Positions 43,780-52,595 of a DNA stretch of 64,000 bases are shown here, piece after piece (the first letter of the stretch is position 1; every line of letters starts with the position of its first letter). Position numbers and translations under genes: made by a program. The notes below the pieces were generated by a model. It was not told the origin of the DNA. It did no database searches and saw nothing but the letters and a program-made list of their open reading frames with translations. Source of the DNA: SZUA-442 sp963792405 (GTDB taxonomy: Bacteria > Actinomycetota > Acidimicrobiia > Spongiisociales > UBA5794). The stretch lies in assembly GCA_963792405.1 (NCBI GenBank), contig CAWBVU010000006.1, forward strand, positions 496,001 through 560,000. The letters run 5' to 3'.

Positions 43780-44334
43780 ATGGCAGTCAAGATCCGCCTG
43801 ACGCGGCTTGGCAAGAAGAAGCAGCCGACCTATCGCGTCGTCGTCATGGATGCCCGCAAGCAGCGTGACGGTGAGTACATCGAGCAGCTGGGCTTCTACG
43901 ACCCACGCCCGAACCCGTCGGTCGTCGAGATCGACAACGAGCGTGCCCTCCACTGGCTGACCACGGGCGCCCAGCCGACCGATCGGGCGCGCAAGCTCCT
44001 CGAGATCTCCGGTGCGTGGACGCAATTCAAGGTCGCAAGGGGCGAGATCCACACCGTCGGTGGCGATGCCCCCGTTGGTGACGCGGCCGCCACGGACAAG
44101 GGGACGAAGGGCAAGGCGACGAAGGGCAAGGGGACGAAGCCCGACACGCAGCCCGTGGCCACCGGGGCTGAGCCCGAGCGCGAGGTGGTGGAGGCCGTCG
44201 AGGTCGATGAGGTCGTCGTCACGGACGCCGTCGTCGCCGATGAGGCCGTGGCCGAGGACGCCGTCGAGCCCGCCGTCGAGCCCGCCGCTTCCGATGAGAC
44301 CGTGGGTGCCGACGAGAACGGGGACGCAACGTGA
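43780..44334 (+). CDS. rpsP: 30S ribosomal protein bS16 with long C-terminal extension
   Basis: 184 residues. Residues 1-80 are a normal bS16 (VKIRLTRLGKKKQPTYRVVV, FYDPRPNP). The extra 100 residues consist of a Lys/Gly/Thr-rich stretch (TKGKATKGKGTK) and a Val/Ala/Glu/Asp-rich acidic tail. Actinobacterial bS16 often has a tail; this one is long. Overlaps khpA by 4 bp. Confidence 0.95.
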   Translation: MAVKIRLTRLGKKKQPTYRVVVMDARKQRDGEYIEQLGFYDPRPNPSVVEIDNERALHWLTTGAQPTDRARKLLEISGAWTQFKVARGEIHTVGGDAPVGDAAATDKGTKGKATKGKGTKPDTQPVATGAEPEREVVEAVEVDEVVVTDAVVADEAVAEDAVEPAVEPAASDETVGADENGDAT

Positions 44335-44582
44335 GCCAGGGCGAGATCATCGAGAAGGTCGTCACGTACGTCGTCACGGAGATCGTCGACGACGCCTCCT
44401 CCGTGGAGGTGAACATCGTCCCCGACGGTGACGAGGCCGTCGTCGCAGAGGTTCGCACCGCCAAGGGCGACATGGGTCGTGTGATCGGCAAGCGAGGCCG
44501 CGTGGCCCGTGCCATCCGCACGGTGGCCGGCGCCGCCGCAGAGGAAGAAGGCCTCGCCGTCGAGGTGGATTTCCTCGACTGA
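44331..44582 (+). CDS. khpA: KH-domain RNA-binding protein KhpA
   Basis: 83 residues with a type II KH fold; the GxxG loop lies in GDMGRVIGKRGRVARAIRTV. Canonical rpsP-khpA-rimM context. KhpA partners with KhpB in RNA binding and cell-wall growth control in Gram-positives. GTG 44331 overlaps the rpsP stop. Confidence 0.94.
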   Translation: MSQGEIIEKVVTYVVTEIVDDASSVEVNIVPDGDEAVVAEVRTAKGDMGRVIGKRGRVARAIRTVAGAAAEEEGLAVEVDFLD

Positions 44583-44583
44583 C

Positions 44584-45108
44584 GTGTCCTCTTCGCAGGG
44601 ACCATCCGACACCATCCCCATCGGGTACGTGCGCAAGGCGCACGGCATCCGTGGGGATGTCCTCGTCCGAGGGCTCGTCGGCGATGCGGACCAGCGCTTC
44701 GTCGACGGCGTCGGCCTCGCGTCCGAGGAGCCGCCACGAACCTTTGCCGTCGTGACGGCCACTCCGCATGCGGGCGACTACATCATCCATCTGGAGGGCG
44801 TCGACACCCGCACCGACGCCGAGGCGCTTGTCGGCACCCAGTTCGTGATCCCACGCTCGGAGCGCAGGACCCTCGACGACGACGAGTGGTGGGTCGAGGA
44901 CCTCGTCGGGTGCCGCGTCGTCGATGGCGACGGCACCGAGCTCGCCACGGTCACCGACGTCGTCACAGGGGCAGCCCAGGACCGCCTCGCCGTGGTCACC
45001 GTCTCTGGTGCCACCGGCGAGATCCCCTTCGTGGATCCGCTCGTGCTGTCCGTCGATGTCGAGCAGGGCAGGATCGTCGTCGACCTGCCACCGGGTCTCC
45101 TCGATTGA
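44584..45108 (+). CDS. rimM: ribosome maturation factor RimM
   Basis: 174 residues. IGYVRKAHGIRGDVLVRGL opens the N-terminal domain; WWVEDLVGCRVV and IPFVDPLVLSVDVEQGRIVV mark the PRC-barrel. Assists 30S head assembly by binding uS19. GTG 44584 follows the khpA stop by 1 bp. The usual downstream trmD and rplS are not present. Confidence 0.94.
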   Translation: MSSSQGPSDTIPIGYVRKAHGIRGDVLVRGLVGDADQRFVDGVGLASEEPPRTFAVVTATPHAGDYIIHLEGVDTRTDAEALVGTQFVIPRSERRTLDDDEWWVEDLVGCRVVDGDGTELATVTDVVTGAAQDRLAVVTVSGATGEIPFVDPLVLSVDVEQGRIVVDLPPGLLD

Positions 45109-45139
45109 GCGGCGTGGGTCACATGACGAGCGATGGGAG

Positions 45140-45481
45140 ATGCACGTGCTGTACCTGATCTCCGTGATCGATGAGACGACGGGTTCCGCCACCACCTCCG
45201 AGATGGAGGCTATCGACGGGTTCAACGCACGCCTCGTGGCCGAGGGTCACTGGGTCTTCGCCGGCGGCCTCGCGTCGCCCGACTCCGCCACCGTCATCGA
45301 CCACCGCGGTGCCGAGGCGGTATCGACCCGGGGACCGCTCGTGGAGTCGAGGGAATACGTCAGCGGCGTCTGGATCATCGATGCCCCGGACCTCGATGCG
45401 GCGCTCGGGCTCGCAGCCGAGGGATCGAGGCGCTGCAATCGGAAGGTCGAGGTGCGGCCGTTCCTCGGTGGGGCGACGTAG
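45140..45481 (+). CDS. YCII-related domain protein
   Basis: 113 residues of the dimeric alpha+beta YCII family (MHVLYLISVIDE, GHWVFAGGLASPDSATVI, GVWIIDAPDLDAALGLA). Function unknown; often found with ECF sigma factors as a small enzyme-like domain, but none is here. ATG 45140 with GGGAG SD, 31 bp after rimM. Confidence 0.82.
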   Translation: MHVLYLISVIDETTGSATTSEMEAIDGFNARLVAEGHWVFAGGLASPDSATVIDHRGAEAVSTRGPLVESREYVSGVWIIDAPDLDAALGLAAEGSRRCNRKVEVRPFLGGAT

Positions 45482-45486
45482 TCCTC

Positions 45487-45594
45487 GGTCATTCCGAAGG
45501 GTGGAATCCACATCTGTGCGCTGTGCCGCGTGCCGTATCCGACAGCGGACGGGAGGACGACGCAGGATCCCTTCGACACGCGCGTCACCGGGGG
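45487..45594. repeat. possible degenerate intergenic palindromic repeat
   Basis: Between the YCII and DUF222 genes. CATTCCGAAGGGTGGAATCC can form a 5-bp stem (ATTCC/GGAAT), and about 75 bp further AGGATCCCTTCGACACGCG repeats the GGATCC..TTCG theme. This resembles the short mobile palindromes seen between genes of many bacteria. Only one copy is visible in the window. Confidence 0.35.
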
Positions 45595-45599
45595 CGCGC

Positions 45600-46868
45600 T
45601 CAGGGCGGGCGGTCCCATTCGCCCCTTCGCTTCCTGTACGTGTGGCCGAGTGGGCTCCTCCATTCGGCCACGCCATCGTCGGCGATGTGGTAGCTCCAGT
45701 CGCCTTCGTGTCGCATCCGGTGGTCGTGGCGGCACAGGGGAGCGAGGTTGTCGGCGAGGGTGGGGCCACCGGCGAACCAGGGCATCGTGTGGTCGAGGTC
45801 GCATCGGGCGGCAGGGACCCTGCAGCCGGGGAAGACACACCTCGGGTGTGCCGCGGACACCGCTCGGGCGGTGGAGACCGCGGGCCTCCGGCGGGTCACC
45901 CCGACGGCGGCGATGCCCTGCCCGTCGTGGACCGTGAACCGCCATTCGGCGCCATCCTGCTGCTCTGCCACCTGTCGGGCGATGTCGGCGACCACAGGCC
46001 CGTATCCAGCGATGTCGCCCGCCCGTTCGGTGAGGCCGATGAGCGTGGTGAGGTCGACATGGAGGTCGACGACGGCGCGTCGGCCCTTGCAGGAGGTGGT
46101 CGACGTCGAGCCATCGAGGACGTCGATGAGCACGTCCGTGCGAAGCTGGTCCATGGTGCGAGTCTCCCCGTCGCGACGGAGTCGCCGTGCCGCATGGTCG
46201 AGCCGATCCATGATCGCCGCGGCGCGGTCGGGAGGGAGGTCGTAGGCGTGGAGGTGTGCCGTGCCGTCGGGTGTGGGCTCCATGACGACCCGTCGTTCCG
46301 CGACGGCGTGCGACAGCCGCCCGGCCGCCTCTCGTGGCTCGACGTCGATCCGCAGGCGACCGAGCCGAGCAGCGAGCTCCCCGGTCGTCAGATGAGGTGC
46401 CTCGTCAAGGACACGATCCGCGATCGCCCTGGCGGTCGCCACGGGAAGGTCGATCGTGTGCCGGTCGATGGTGCGGGCGCGCCTGAGGTCGATGCCCCCA
46501 GAAGAGAGCAGATCGAAGACGGCGGGGAGCCGGCGCTGCAGGTCGAGGGCGAAGGAGAATTCCGCATCGGCCGTCCTCCGGGTCAGGCACAGGGCCGCCC
46601 GGATCTCGGTGGCGGCGGCATCATGTCCCCATTTCGGGTCCGACCCGTCGATGAGCACGTCACCGACGGCGGCCATGTCGGCGTAGACCTTCGCCTGGAA
46701 GTGCGACACGAGGCGCTGGTGCGCTCGCAGCACGATGATCCGGTCGTGTCCCGAGAGCTGTCCGACCTCGATCGCCGACAGCCATGCGGCCAGCTCGGGC
46801 CCCGGCTCCATCTCGTCGAGACCCGGAGGAATCGGGTGGTGGCGGGTGTCGGCGGGCGTGGCCTTCAT
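45600..46868 (-). CDS. DUF222 / HNH endonuclease domain protein (13E12 repeat family)
   Basis: 422 residues. An N-terminal DUF222 helical region (about 25-250) is followed by a C-terminal HNH nuclease: HPRCVFPGCRVPAARCDLDH (Cys and His ligands), then LCRHDHRMRH. This family is multi-copy in actinobacteria and of uncertain mobility. ATG 46868 is the first plausible start; longer frames upstream lack coding character. Its neighbours are unrelated, consistent with insertion of an independent element. Confidence 0.85.
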   Translation of the reverse strand: MKATPADTRHHPIPPGLDEMEPGPELAAWLSAIEVGQLSGHDRIIVLRAHQRLVSHFQAKVYADMAAVGDVLIDGSDPKWGHDAAATEIRAALCLTRRTADAEFSFALDLQRRLPAVFDLLSSGGIDLRRARTIDRHTIDLPVATARAIADRVLDEAPHLTTGELAARLGRLRIDVEPREAAGRLSHAVAERRVVMEPTPDGTAHLHAYDLPPDRAAAIMDRLDHAARRLRRDGETRTMDQLRTDVLIDVLDGSTSTTSCKGRRAVVDLHVDLTTLIGLTERAGDIAGYGPVVADIARQVAEQQDGAEWRFTVHDGQGIAAVGVTRRRPAVSTARAVSAAHPRCVFPGCRVPAARCDLDHTMPWFAGGPTLADNLAPLCRHDHRMRHEGDWSYHIADDGVAEWRSPLGHTYRKRRGEWDRPP

Positions 46869-46921
46869 CCATCGATCATCCCACCCGGGTGTGACGGATT
46901 CCGGGACGCCACCGCCGCTGC

Positions 46922-47389
46922 TCAGTCGTCCGCGGCCAGATGCCTCCGAGCCGACGCGGTCCAGGGCAGGAGGACGAGGGCGACACCCACCGCGCCGTAG
47001 AGCGGTTGGAGGAACGACACCTCGGGGAGCCAGAGGAGTTCGAGGGCGATCCACACCGACTGGCCGACCCCGAGGAGGATGGTGGCCGACCATGCCCAAT
47101 GGTGCCCAGTGAGACGCTCGACGGGAGCGAGCCACCGCCATCGCACTCGAGTCCGGACACCCCACAGCGTCACGAGTGACCCGAGACCGAACACGACACC
47201 GAGGACGAGACCCGGGAGGATCCAGCTGTCCACCACGGGAATGGACACCAGCCACTCGGCGGGGGGCGACACGGCGTCGATCCCGCTCAGGAGCCCGATG
47301 CCGCCGAGGAGGGCCGTGATGCCGAGGAATCCGAGGAGGAGCTCGAGGGCCCGGACGGCGCCGGGCGTGGGTGCCCCGGTGCCGCTCAT
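46922..47389 (-). CDS. four-helix membrane protein, unknown
   Basis: 155 residues, four hydrophobic helices (about 15-37, 52-77, 98-115, 126-143) with a WGVRTRVRWRWLAPVE loop. SD GGAGG before ATG 47389. No recognised family. It is co-directional with the acyl-CoA dehydrogenase 32 bp upstream. Confidence 0.65.
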   Translation of the reverse strand: MSGTGAPTPGAVRALELLLGFLGITALLGGIGLLSGIDAVSPPAEWLVSIPVVDSWILPGLVLGVVFGLGSLVTLWGVRTRVRWRWLAPVERLTGHHWAWSATILLGVGQSVWIALELLWLPEVSFLQPLYGAVGVALVLLPWTASARRHLAADD

Positions 47390-47421
47390 CCTCGTGCCTC
47401 CTCCGTGGGCCTCGTCCCCGC

Positions 47422-48615
47422 TCAGCCGAACGCGGCGTGCCCTGTGATGGTCTGGCCCATGATGAGCTGGTGGATCTCGTTCGTGCCCTCGTAGGTGTAG
47501 ACGGATTCCAGGTTCATCATGTGGCGGATGGGCACGTAGTCGAGGGTGATCCCGTTCGCCCCGTGGAGCGCACGCGCCTCCCTCGCGACCCACATCGCCT
47601 CCCGTGTGTTGTCCATCTTCCCGAACGAGACCTGGGCGGGGGCGAGCATCTCCTGATCCTTCAGGCGGCCGAGGTGGAGCGCGAGGAGGGTGCCCTTCTG
47701 CACCCGCACCATCATCTCCACGAGCCGCTGCTGGGTGATCTGGAACCGCGAGATGGGGCCGCCGAAGGCCTCACGCTCTCCCGCATACCGCAGGGACGAC
47801 TCGTAGCACGACCGTGCGGCTCCCATCACCCCCCACAGGATCCCGTAGCGCGCCTCAGAGAGGCATGACAGGGGCCCCCGCATCGAGGCGACCCCGGGAA
47901 GCACGGCATCGGAGGGGAGGCGGACGTCGTCGAGGACCAGCTCGGCGGTGTTCGAGGCCCGCAGCGACATCTTGTGCTTGATCGGGTTGGCGGTGAACCC
48001 GTCGGTGTCGGCAGGGACGATGAACCCCCTGATCGTGCCATCGTCCGCGCGTGCCCACACGACCGCAACGTCCGCGATGTCGCCGTTCGTGATCCACATC
48101 TTCGTGCCGTTGAGCACCCAGTCGCCTCCCGGCTCCTGTCGCGCCGTCGTGCGCATGTTGGCGGCGTCGGACCCCGAGTCCGGCTCGGTGAGGCCGAAGC
48201 ATCCCACGACGTCGCCCGCGGCCATCGGAGGCAGCCACTGCTGCTTCTGCTCCTCGCTTCCGAACGCCCAGATCGGGAACATGGCAAGGCTGCCCTGCAC
48301 GCTCATGAACGAGCGCACACCGCTGTCCCCTGCCTCGAGCTCGAGCGCGGCGAGCCCGTACTCGACGGCCGTCGTGCCGGCGCACTCGTAGCCCTCGAGG
48401 TGCATGCCGAGGAGGCCCAACGCCCCCATCTCCTTGGCGAGGGACCGGGGCAGGAAGCCCTCCTCGAACCACGCCTCGATGTGAGGGGACACCTCGTTGC
48501 GCACCCACTCACGCACGGTGTCCCTGATCATGCGCTCCTGGCTCGAGAGCTGTCCATCGATCGCCAGGTAGTCGTACGGGTCGATCTTCAGCTTCGACGT
48601 GTCCTGGTGTCCCAT
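47422..48615 (-). CDS. acyl-CoA dehydrogenase, glutaryl-CoA dehydrogenase-like
   Basis: 397 residues. CFGLTEPDSGSDAANMRT and WITNGDIADVAVVWA are flavin-site motifs; the C-terminal ALHGANGITLDYVPIRHMMNLESVYTYEGTNEIH matches GcdH-type enzymes, with the catalytic Glu in YEGTNE. It oxidises a short acyl-CoA (probably glutaryl-CoA or a branched-chain one) and passes electrons to ETF, encoded at 37-39 kb. Divergent from the 2-oxoacid dehydrogenase genes. Substrate is inferred. Confidence 0.88.
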   Translation of the reverse strand: MGHQDTSKLKIDPYDYLAIDGQLSSQERMIRDTVREWVRNEVSPHIEAWFEEGFLPRSLAKEMGALGLLGMHLEGYECAGTTAVEYGLAALELEAGDSGVRSFMSVQGSLAMFPIWAFGSEEQKQQWLPPMAAGDVVGCFGLTEPDSGSDAANMRTTARQEPGGDWVLNGTKMWITNGDIADVAVVWARADDGTIRGFIVPADTDGFTANPIKHKMSLRASNTAELVLDDVRLPSDAVLPGVASMRGPLSCLSEARYGILWGVMGAARSCYESSLRYAGEREAFGGPISRFQITQQRLVEMMVRVQKGTLLALHLGRLKDQEMLAPAQVSFGKMDNTREAMWVAREARALHGANGITLDYVPIRHMMNLESVYTYEGTNEIHQLIMGQTITGHAAFG

Positions 48616-48681
48616 CGCGGCCCTTTCCGTCTTGGCACATCGGGGAGGTGCGCCAACCGAATCGTACCTAGCATCCCGGCG

Positions 48682-49701
48682 ATGGATCAGATCCTGACCC
48701 CCGACGGCGAGCTGGTCGCCGAATCGCCGCTCGACCTCAGCCGGGTCAGGGCCCTGTACGAGCAGATGCTCTTCGCACGGCAGTACGACCACAAGAGCGT
48801 GTCGCTCCAGAAGCAGGGAAGGCTCGCCACGTACGCCCCGTTCGAGGGACAGGAGGCGGCCCAGATCGGCTCGGCTGCCGCCCTCGAGCCCTCCGACTGG
48901 ATGGTGGCGACGTACAGGGATGCGGCCGCGATGTGGGCGCACGGTTACCCCATGGAGACCCTCTTCCTGGGCCGCACCGGCGACGAGCGAGGTGGCATGC
49001 CACCCGACGACGTCCCGATCCTGCCGCCATCGATCACCGTTGGCGGCCACATGATCCACGCCGTGGGCCTGGCGTGGGCCGCCAGGCTCATGGATGAGCC
49101 CCGGATCGCGATCACCTACTTCGGCGACGGAGCAACGAGCGAGGGCGACTTCCACGAGGCCATGAACTTCGCCGCGGTGTACGAGACCCCCACGGTCTTC
49201 CTGTGCCAGAACAACGGGTATGCCATCAGCCTCCCCATCGATCGTCAGACGCGTTCGGAATCCATCGCCGTCAAGGCCGGGGCCTACGGGATGCCGGGCG
49301 TGCTCGTCGACGGGAACGACCTGCTCGCCGTGTACGCCGCCACGAAGGCCGCAGCGGACAGGGCGAGGGCCGGGGGAGGCCCGACGCTGATCGAGGCCCT
49401 GACGTACCGCATCGGTCCGCACACGACCAACGACGACCCCGGCAGGTACCGCACACCGCAGGAGGAGGCGCTCGCGCGATCGAAGGATCCACTGGCACGC
49501 GTTCGCGTCTACCTCGAGGACCACGACGCGTGGGGTCCCGACGACGAGGAGGCCACGGTGGAGGCCGCAGGGATCGCCGTCGACGAGGCGATCGCCGCGG
49601 CGGAGGCCGTCCCGCCGCCCGATCCACACCACGTCTTCTCCGCGATGTTCGCCGAGCCGACCCGTCAGCTCACCGAGCAGGAAGGGCTCACCGCCCGATG
49701 A
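48682..49701 (+). CDS. 2-oxoacid dehydrogenase E1 alpha subunit
   Basis: 339 residues. Thiamine-diphosphate motif GDGATSEGDFHEAMNFAAVYETPTVFLCQNN, plus the phosphorylation-loop region YRIGPHTTNDDPGRYRT typical of branched-chain (BCKDH) rather than pyruvate E1 alpha. ATG 48682 has TAGCAT 7 nt upstream (leaderless). Operon E1a-E1b-E2; substrate probably branched-chain 2-oxoacids. Confidence 0.9.
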   Translation: MDQILTPDGELVAESPLDLSRVRALYEQMLFARQYDHKSVSLQKQGRLATYAPFEGQEAAQIGSAAALEPSDWMVATYRDAAAMWAHGYPMETLFLGRTGDERGGMPPDDVPILPPSITVGGHMIHAVGLAWAARLMDEPRIAITYFGDGATSEGDFHEAMNFAAVYETPTVFLCQNNGYAISLPIDRQTRSESIAVKAGAYGMPGVLVDGNDLLAVYAATKAAADRARAGGGPTLIEALTYRIGPHTTNDDPGRYRTPQEEALARSKDPLARVRVYLEDHDAWGPDDEEATVEAAGIAVDEAIAAAEAVPPPDPHHVFSAMFAEPTRQLTEQEGLTAR

Positions 49702-50678
49702 CCGTGATGAACCTCGCCCAGGCCATCACAGCGGCGCACGACCTCGCCCTCTCCTCGGACCCGTCGGTCCTCGTCCTGGGGGAGGACGTCGGCGTCAACG
49801 GGGGAGTGTTCAGGATCACCGACGGCCTCCTCGAGAAGTTCGGGCCCAACCGCGTCATCGACACGCCCGTCGCCGAGTCGGGGATCGTTGGCGCAGCCTT
49901 CGGCCTCGCGATCGCGGGCATGCGGCCGATCGCCGAGATCCAATTCATGGGCTTCTCGACGCCGGCATACGACCAGGTGGTGAACCACGTCGCCAGGATC
50001 CGCAACCGCAGCCGCCACCGATTCACGTCGCCGATGGTGCTGCGCATCCCCTATGGCGGCGGTTTCGGCGCCGCCGAGCACCACTCCGAGTCGTGGGAGG
50101 CCATCTATGCCCACACGCCGGGGCTCAAGGTCGTCACACCGAGCACGCCCGCCGACGCCAAGGGCCTCCTGCTCGCGGCCGTCGCCGACCCCGACCCGGT
50201 GGTGTTCCTCGAGCCCATCAGGTTGTATCGCTCGGTCAAGGAGGACGTCCCCGAGGAGCCCTACACGACCGAGATCGGGACTGCGGCGATTCGCAACGAG
50301 GGCACCGACGTCACGATCCTGACATGGGGAGCGATGACGAAGGAGGCGAGGGCGGCGACCGAGCTCCTCGAGCGCGAGGGTGTGTCGGTCGACCTGATCG
50401 ACGTACGGACCCTCGTCCCCCTCGACACCGACACGATCGTCAGGTCGGTCACGAGGACGGGCCGAGCGGTGATCGTCCACGAGGCCCCCCGCACCGGCGG
50501 CTTCGGCGGCGAGATCGCGGCGATCCTCGCCGAGCGTGCCCTGTTCTCCCTCCTCGCCCCGATCCAGCGTGTCACGGGCTGGGACACCGTGTTCCCCCTC
50601 AAGCGAGGTGAGCCCGTGTACCTGCCGTCGGTCGAGCGGATCGTGGCCGCCGTGCGCACGACGCTGGAGGACGCCTGA
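49698..50678 (+). CDS. 2-oxoacid dehydrogenase E1 beta subunit
   Basis: 326 residues. LGEDVGVNGGVFRITDGL, DTPVAESGIVGAAFGLA and the transketolase C-domain ending with HEAPRTGGFGGEIAAIL. Forms the E1 heterotetramer with the upstream alpha subunit. ATG overlaps the alpha stop by 4 bp and its stop shares a base with the E2 start. Confidence 0.93.
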   Translation: MTVMNLAQAITAAHDLALSSDPSVLVLGEDVGVNGGVFRITDGLLEKFGPNRVIDTPVAESGIVGAAFGLAIAGMRPIAEIQFMGFSTPAYDQVVNHVARIRNRSRHRFTSPMVLRIPYGGGFGAAEHHSESWEAIYAHTPGLKVVTPSTPADAKGLLLAAVADPDPVVFLEPIRLYRSVKEDVPEEPYTTEIGTAAIRNEGTDVTILTWGAMTKEARAATELLEREGVSVDLIDVRTLVPLDTDTIVRSVTRTGRAVIVHEAPRTGGFGGEIAAILAERALFSLLAPIQRVTGWDTVFPLKRGEPVYLPSVERIVAAVRTTLEDA

Positions 50679-51904
50679 TGGCGACCGTGTTCCGGCTCCC
50701 GGACATCGGCGAGGGCCTCACCGAGGCGGAGATCGTCGAGTGGTTCCACGACGTCGGTGACCATGTCGAGGCCGACCAGCCGATGGTGTCCGTCGAGACC
50801 GACAAGACCGTGGTGGAGCTCCCGGCGCCCATCACCGGCACCCTCCTCCACCGGGGCGCCGATGACGGGGTGGTCCTCGCCGTCGGCTCGATCCTCGCCG
50901 TCATCGGGGAGGAAGGAGAGGCGTGGTCCGAGGACCACGCGGAGGAGCACACAGGTGGGATCGACCGCGAGGTCCCACCCCCTCCCATCCACGACGCACC
51001 CACGGCGACATCGAGGCCGCAGGCACTGCCCCTGGTCAGGAAATGGGCACGGGAGGAAGGTGTGGACCTCTCGGAGGTCATGGGAACCGGGCCTGGTGGA
51101 CGCATCACGCGTGTGGACCTCGCGAGGCACCTCGACGCCGCCGCTTTGCCCGTGGATCGGCCGCCGCTCGTCGGGACGCTCGACGAGGCCGCAGAGGACC
51201 TGTCGGCGCCACGGCGACCCGGAAGGGTGGTCAGGTTGTCCCCGACCCGGAAGGCGATCGCGGCGCATCTCAGCCGGTCCTGGGCGGAGATCCCGCACGT
51301 GACCACCTTCGACGCCTTCGACGCCACGGCGCTGCTCGACGAGCGAAGGGCAGCCTCGCTCCGTCTGGGGCGAAGGGTGCCGATCGAAGCGGTCATGGTC
51401 CCCGCGATCGTCCACACGCTCAGGCTGCACCCGGAGTTCAATGCCACGCTCACCGGCGACGAGCTCCTCCTCCACGAGCGGGTCGACCTCGGCATCGCGA
51501 TCGACGGGGGCGACGGTCTCCTCGTAGGGGTCGTGCACGGTGCCGACCGCGAGGCGCTTGCCGCGATCGTCGAGCGCATCGACGACCTCGTCGCATCGTC
51601 GCGCGATCGGACGCTCACCAGGTCGGACGTCACCGGCGCGACGTTCACCTTGTCGAACATCGGCGCCGTGGGTGGGGGCTACGGGACGCCGATCATCCCC
51701 ACGGGAACGACGGCGATCCTCTCCATCGGGAGGGCCTCGCCAACGGCGGTGGTCCGTGGGGAGGCGATCGTCGCCGCGCCGATGGCGCCACTGTCGCTGT
51801 CGTACGACCATCGCGTGATCGACGGCGCCCTCGGAAGGGCATTCATGGCGGACCTGATCGAGACGCTGACGAGTCCGCAGGCGTCCCCACCGCCCGGGCG
51901 GTGA
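50678..51904 (+). CDS. 2-oxoacid dehydrogenase E2 (dihydrolipoyl acyltransferase)
   Basis: 408 residues. Lipoyl domain (1-75) with lipoylation Lys in SVETDKTVVELPAP; E3/E1-binding domain (about 108-145: LPLVRKWAREEGVDL, GTGPGGRITRVDL); catalytic domain ending YDHRVIDGALGRAF with active-site HxxxDG. Only one lipoyl domain, as in branched-chain E2. No E3 (lipoamide dehydrogenase) gene follows, so E3 is encoded elsewhere. Confidence 0.93.
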   Translation: MATVFRLPDIGEGLTEAEIVEWFHDVGDHVEADQPMVSVETDKTVVELPAPITGTLLHRGADDGVVLAVGSILAVIGEEGEAWSEDHAEEHTGGIDREVPPPPIHDAPTATSRPQALPLVRKWAREEGVDLSEVMGTGPGGRITRVDLARHLDAAALPVDRPPLVGTLDEAAEDLSAPRRPGRVVRLSPTRKAIAAHLSRSWAEIPHVTTFDAFDATALLDERRAASLRLGRRVPIEAVMVPAIVHTLRLHPEFNATLTGDELLLHERVDLGIAIDGGDGLLVGVVHGADREALAAIVERIDDLVASSRDRTLTRSDVTGATFTLSNIGAVGGGYGTPIIPTGTTAILSIGRASPTAVVRGEAIVAAPMAPLSLSYDHRVIDGALGRAFMADLIETLTSPQASPPPGR

Positions 51905-52022
51905 CCTCGATGGGCGCTCGGCTCAAGGACGGCCACCCGCTGGCCGATTGAGTACCAACGACGAACCGACGGGTCCGGGCAATGAGTCTGCCGACCCATA
52001 GGGGAACCGAGGGATCACCCGT

Positions 52023-52244
52023 ATGATCGACGACATGATGAACCGAGCCCGCGACCTCCAGATCCGCGTCCTCGCCGCATTCCAGTCCTGGAATGATGGT
52101 GAGCGCGGTGCAAGCATGGTCGAGTATGTCCTGCTGGTCTCGTTCATCGCCATCGCGGCGGTGTTCGCGGTGGCGTTGGTGGGCCAGTCGCTGAACTCCG
52201 AGTACGACTCGATCTCCGACAGCGTCGCGAACTACGGTCGCTGA
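52023..52244 (+). CDS. Flp-type pilin
   Basis: 73 residues from ATG 52023; ATG 52035 is also possible, since TATGAT lies 7 nt before it. Type IVb prepilin motif: cleavage after the Gly in GERG, then ASMVEY with the conserved Glu at +5 and Tyr at +6, followed by a hydrophobic helix VLLVSFIAIAAVFAVALV. It would need TadV-type peptidase and Tad export genes, none of which is in the window. Solitary gene. Confidence 0.85.
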   Translation: MIDDMMNRARDLQIRVLAAFQSWNDGERGASMVEYVLLVSFIAIAAVFAVALVGQSLNSEYDSISDSVANYGR

Positions 52245-52260
52245 CCTCGTTCGGCCGGCA

Positions 52261-52503
52261 TCAGCCCGGCTCGTCGCTGCCTCCGGGATCGATGAGGTCA
52301 CTCAGGGCGGCTCGGGCGCGCTCCACGTCGTCGGACCTCACCAGCACCCTCGCACCCCCACCGAGGACGGTGAGGGAGGGGATCGCACCGCCCGCGTTGT
52401 CGGCGGTGAGGAACGCCTCGATGCCCTCCGACTCCAAGTGGGCCATCGCGACCCTGGCGTCGAACGTCGTGGAATAGGAGGCGACCTCCTCGATGTCAGG
52501 CAT
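52261..52503 (-). CDS. DUF2007-type small putative signal-transducing protein
   Basis: 80 residues: EEVASYSTTFDARVAMAHLESEGIEAFL then GGARVLVRSDDVERARAAL, the pattern of the DUF2007 family (PII-like ferredoxin fold). Role unknown. Divergent from the small open frame and GNAT genes. Confidence 0.8.
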   Translation of the reverse strand: MPDIEEVASYSTTFDARVAMAHLESEGIEAFLTADNAGGAIPSLTVLGGGARVLVRSDDVERARAALSDLIDPGGSDEPG

Positions 52504-52595
52504 GATGGACGACCATGATGGACGGATGGTACCCGTCGCCTGCGTAGCCTCGACAGTGGTGCGCGCATCGGTCGCGTTCCGGCGGGGAGCCCGGC

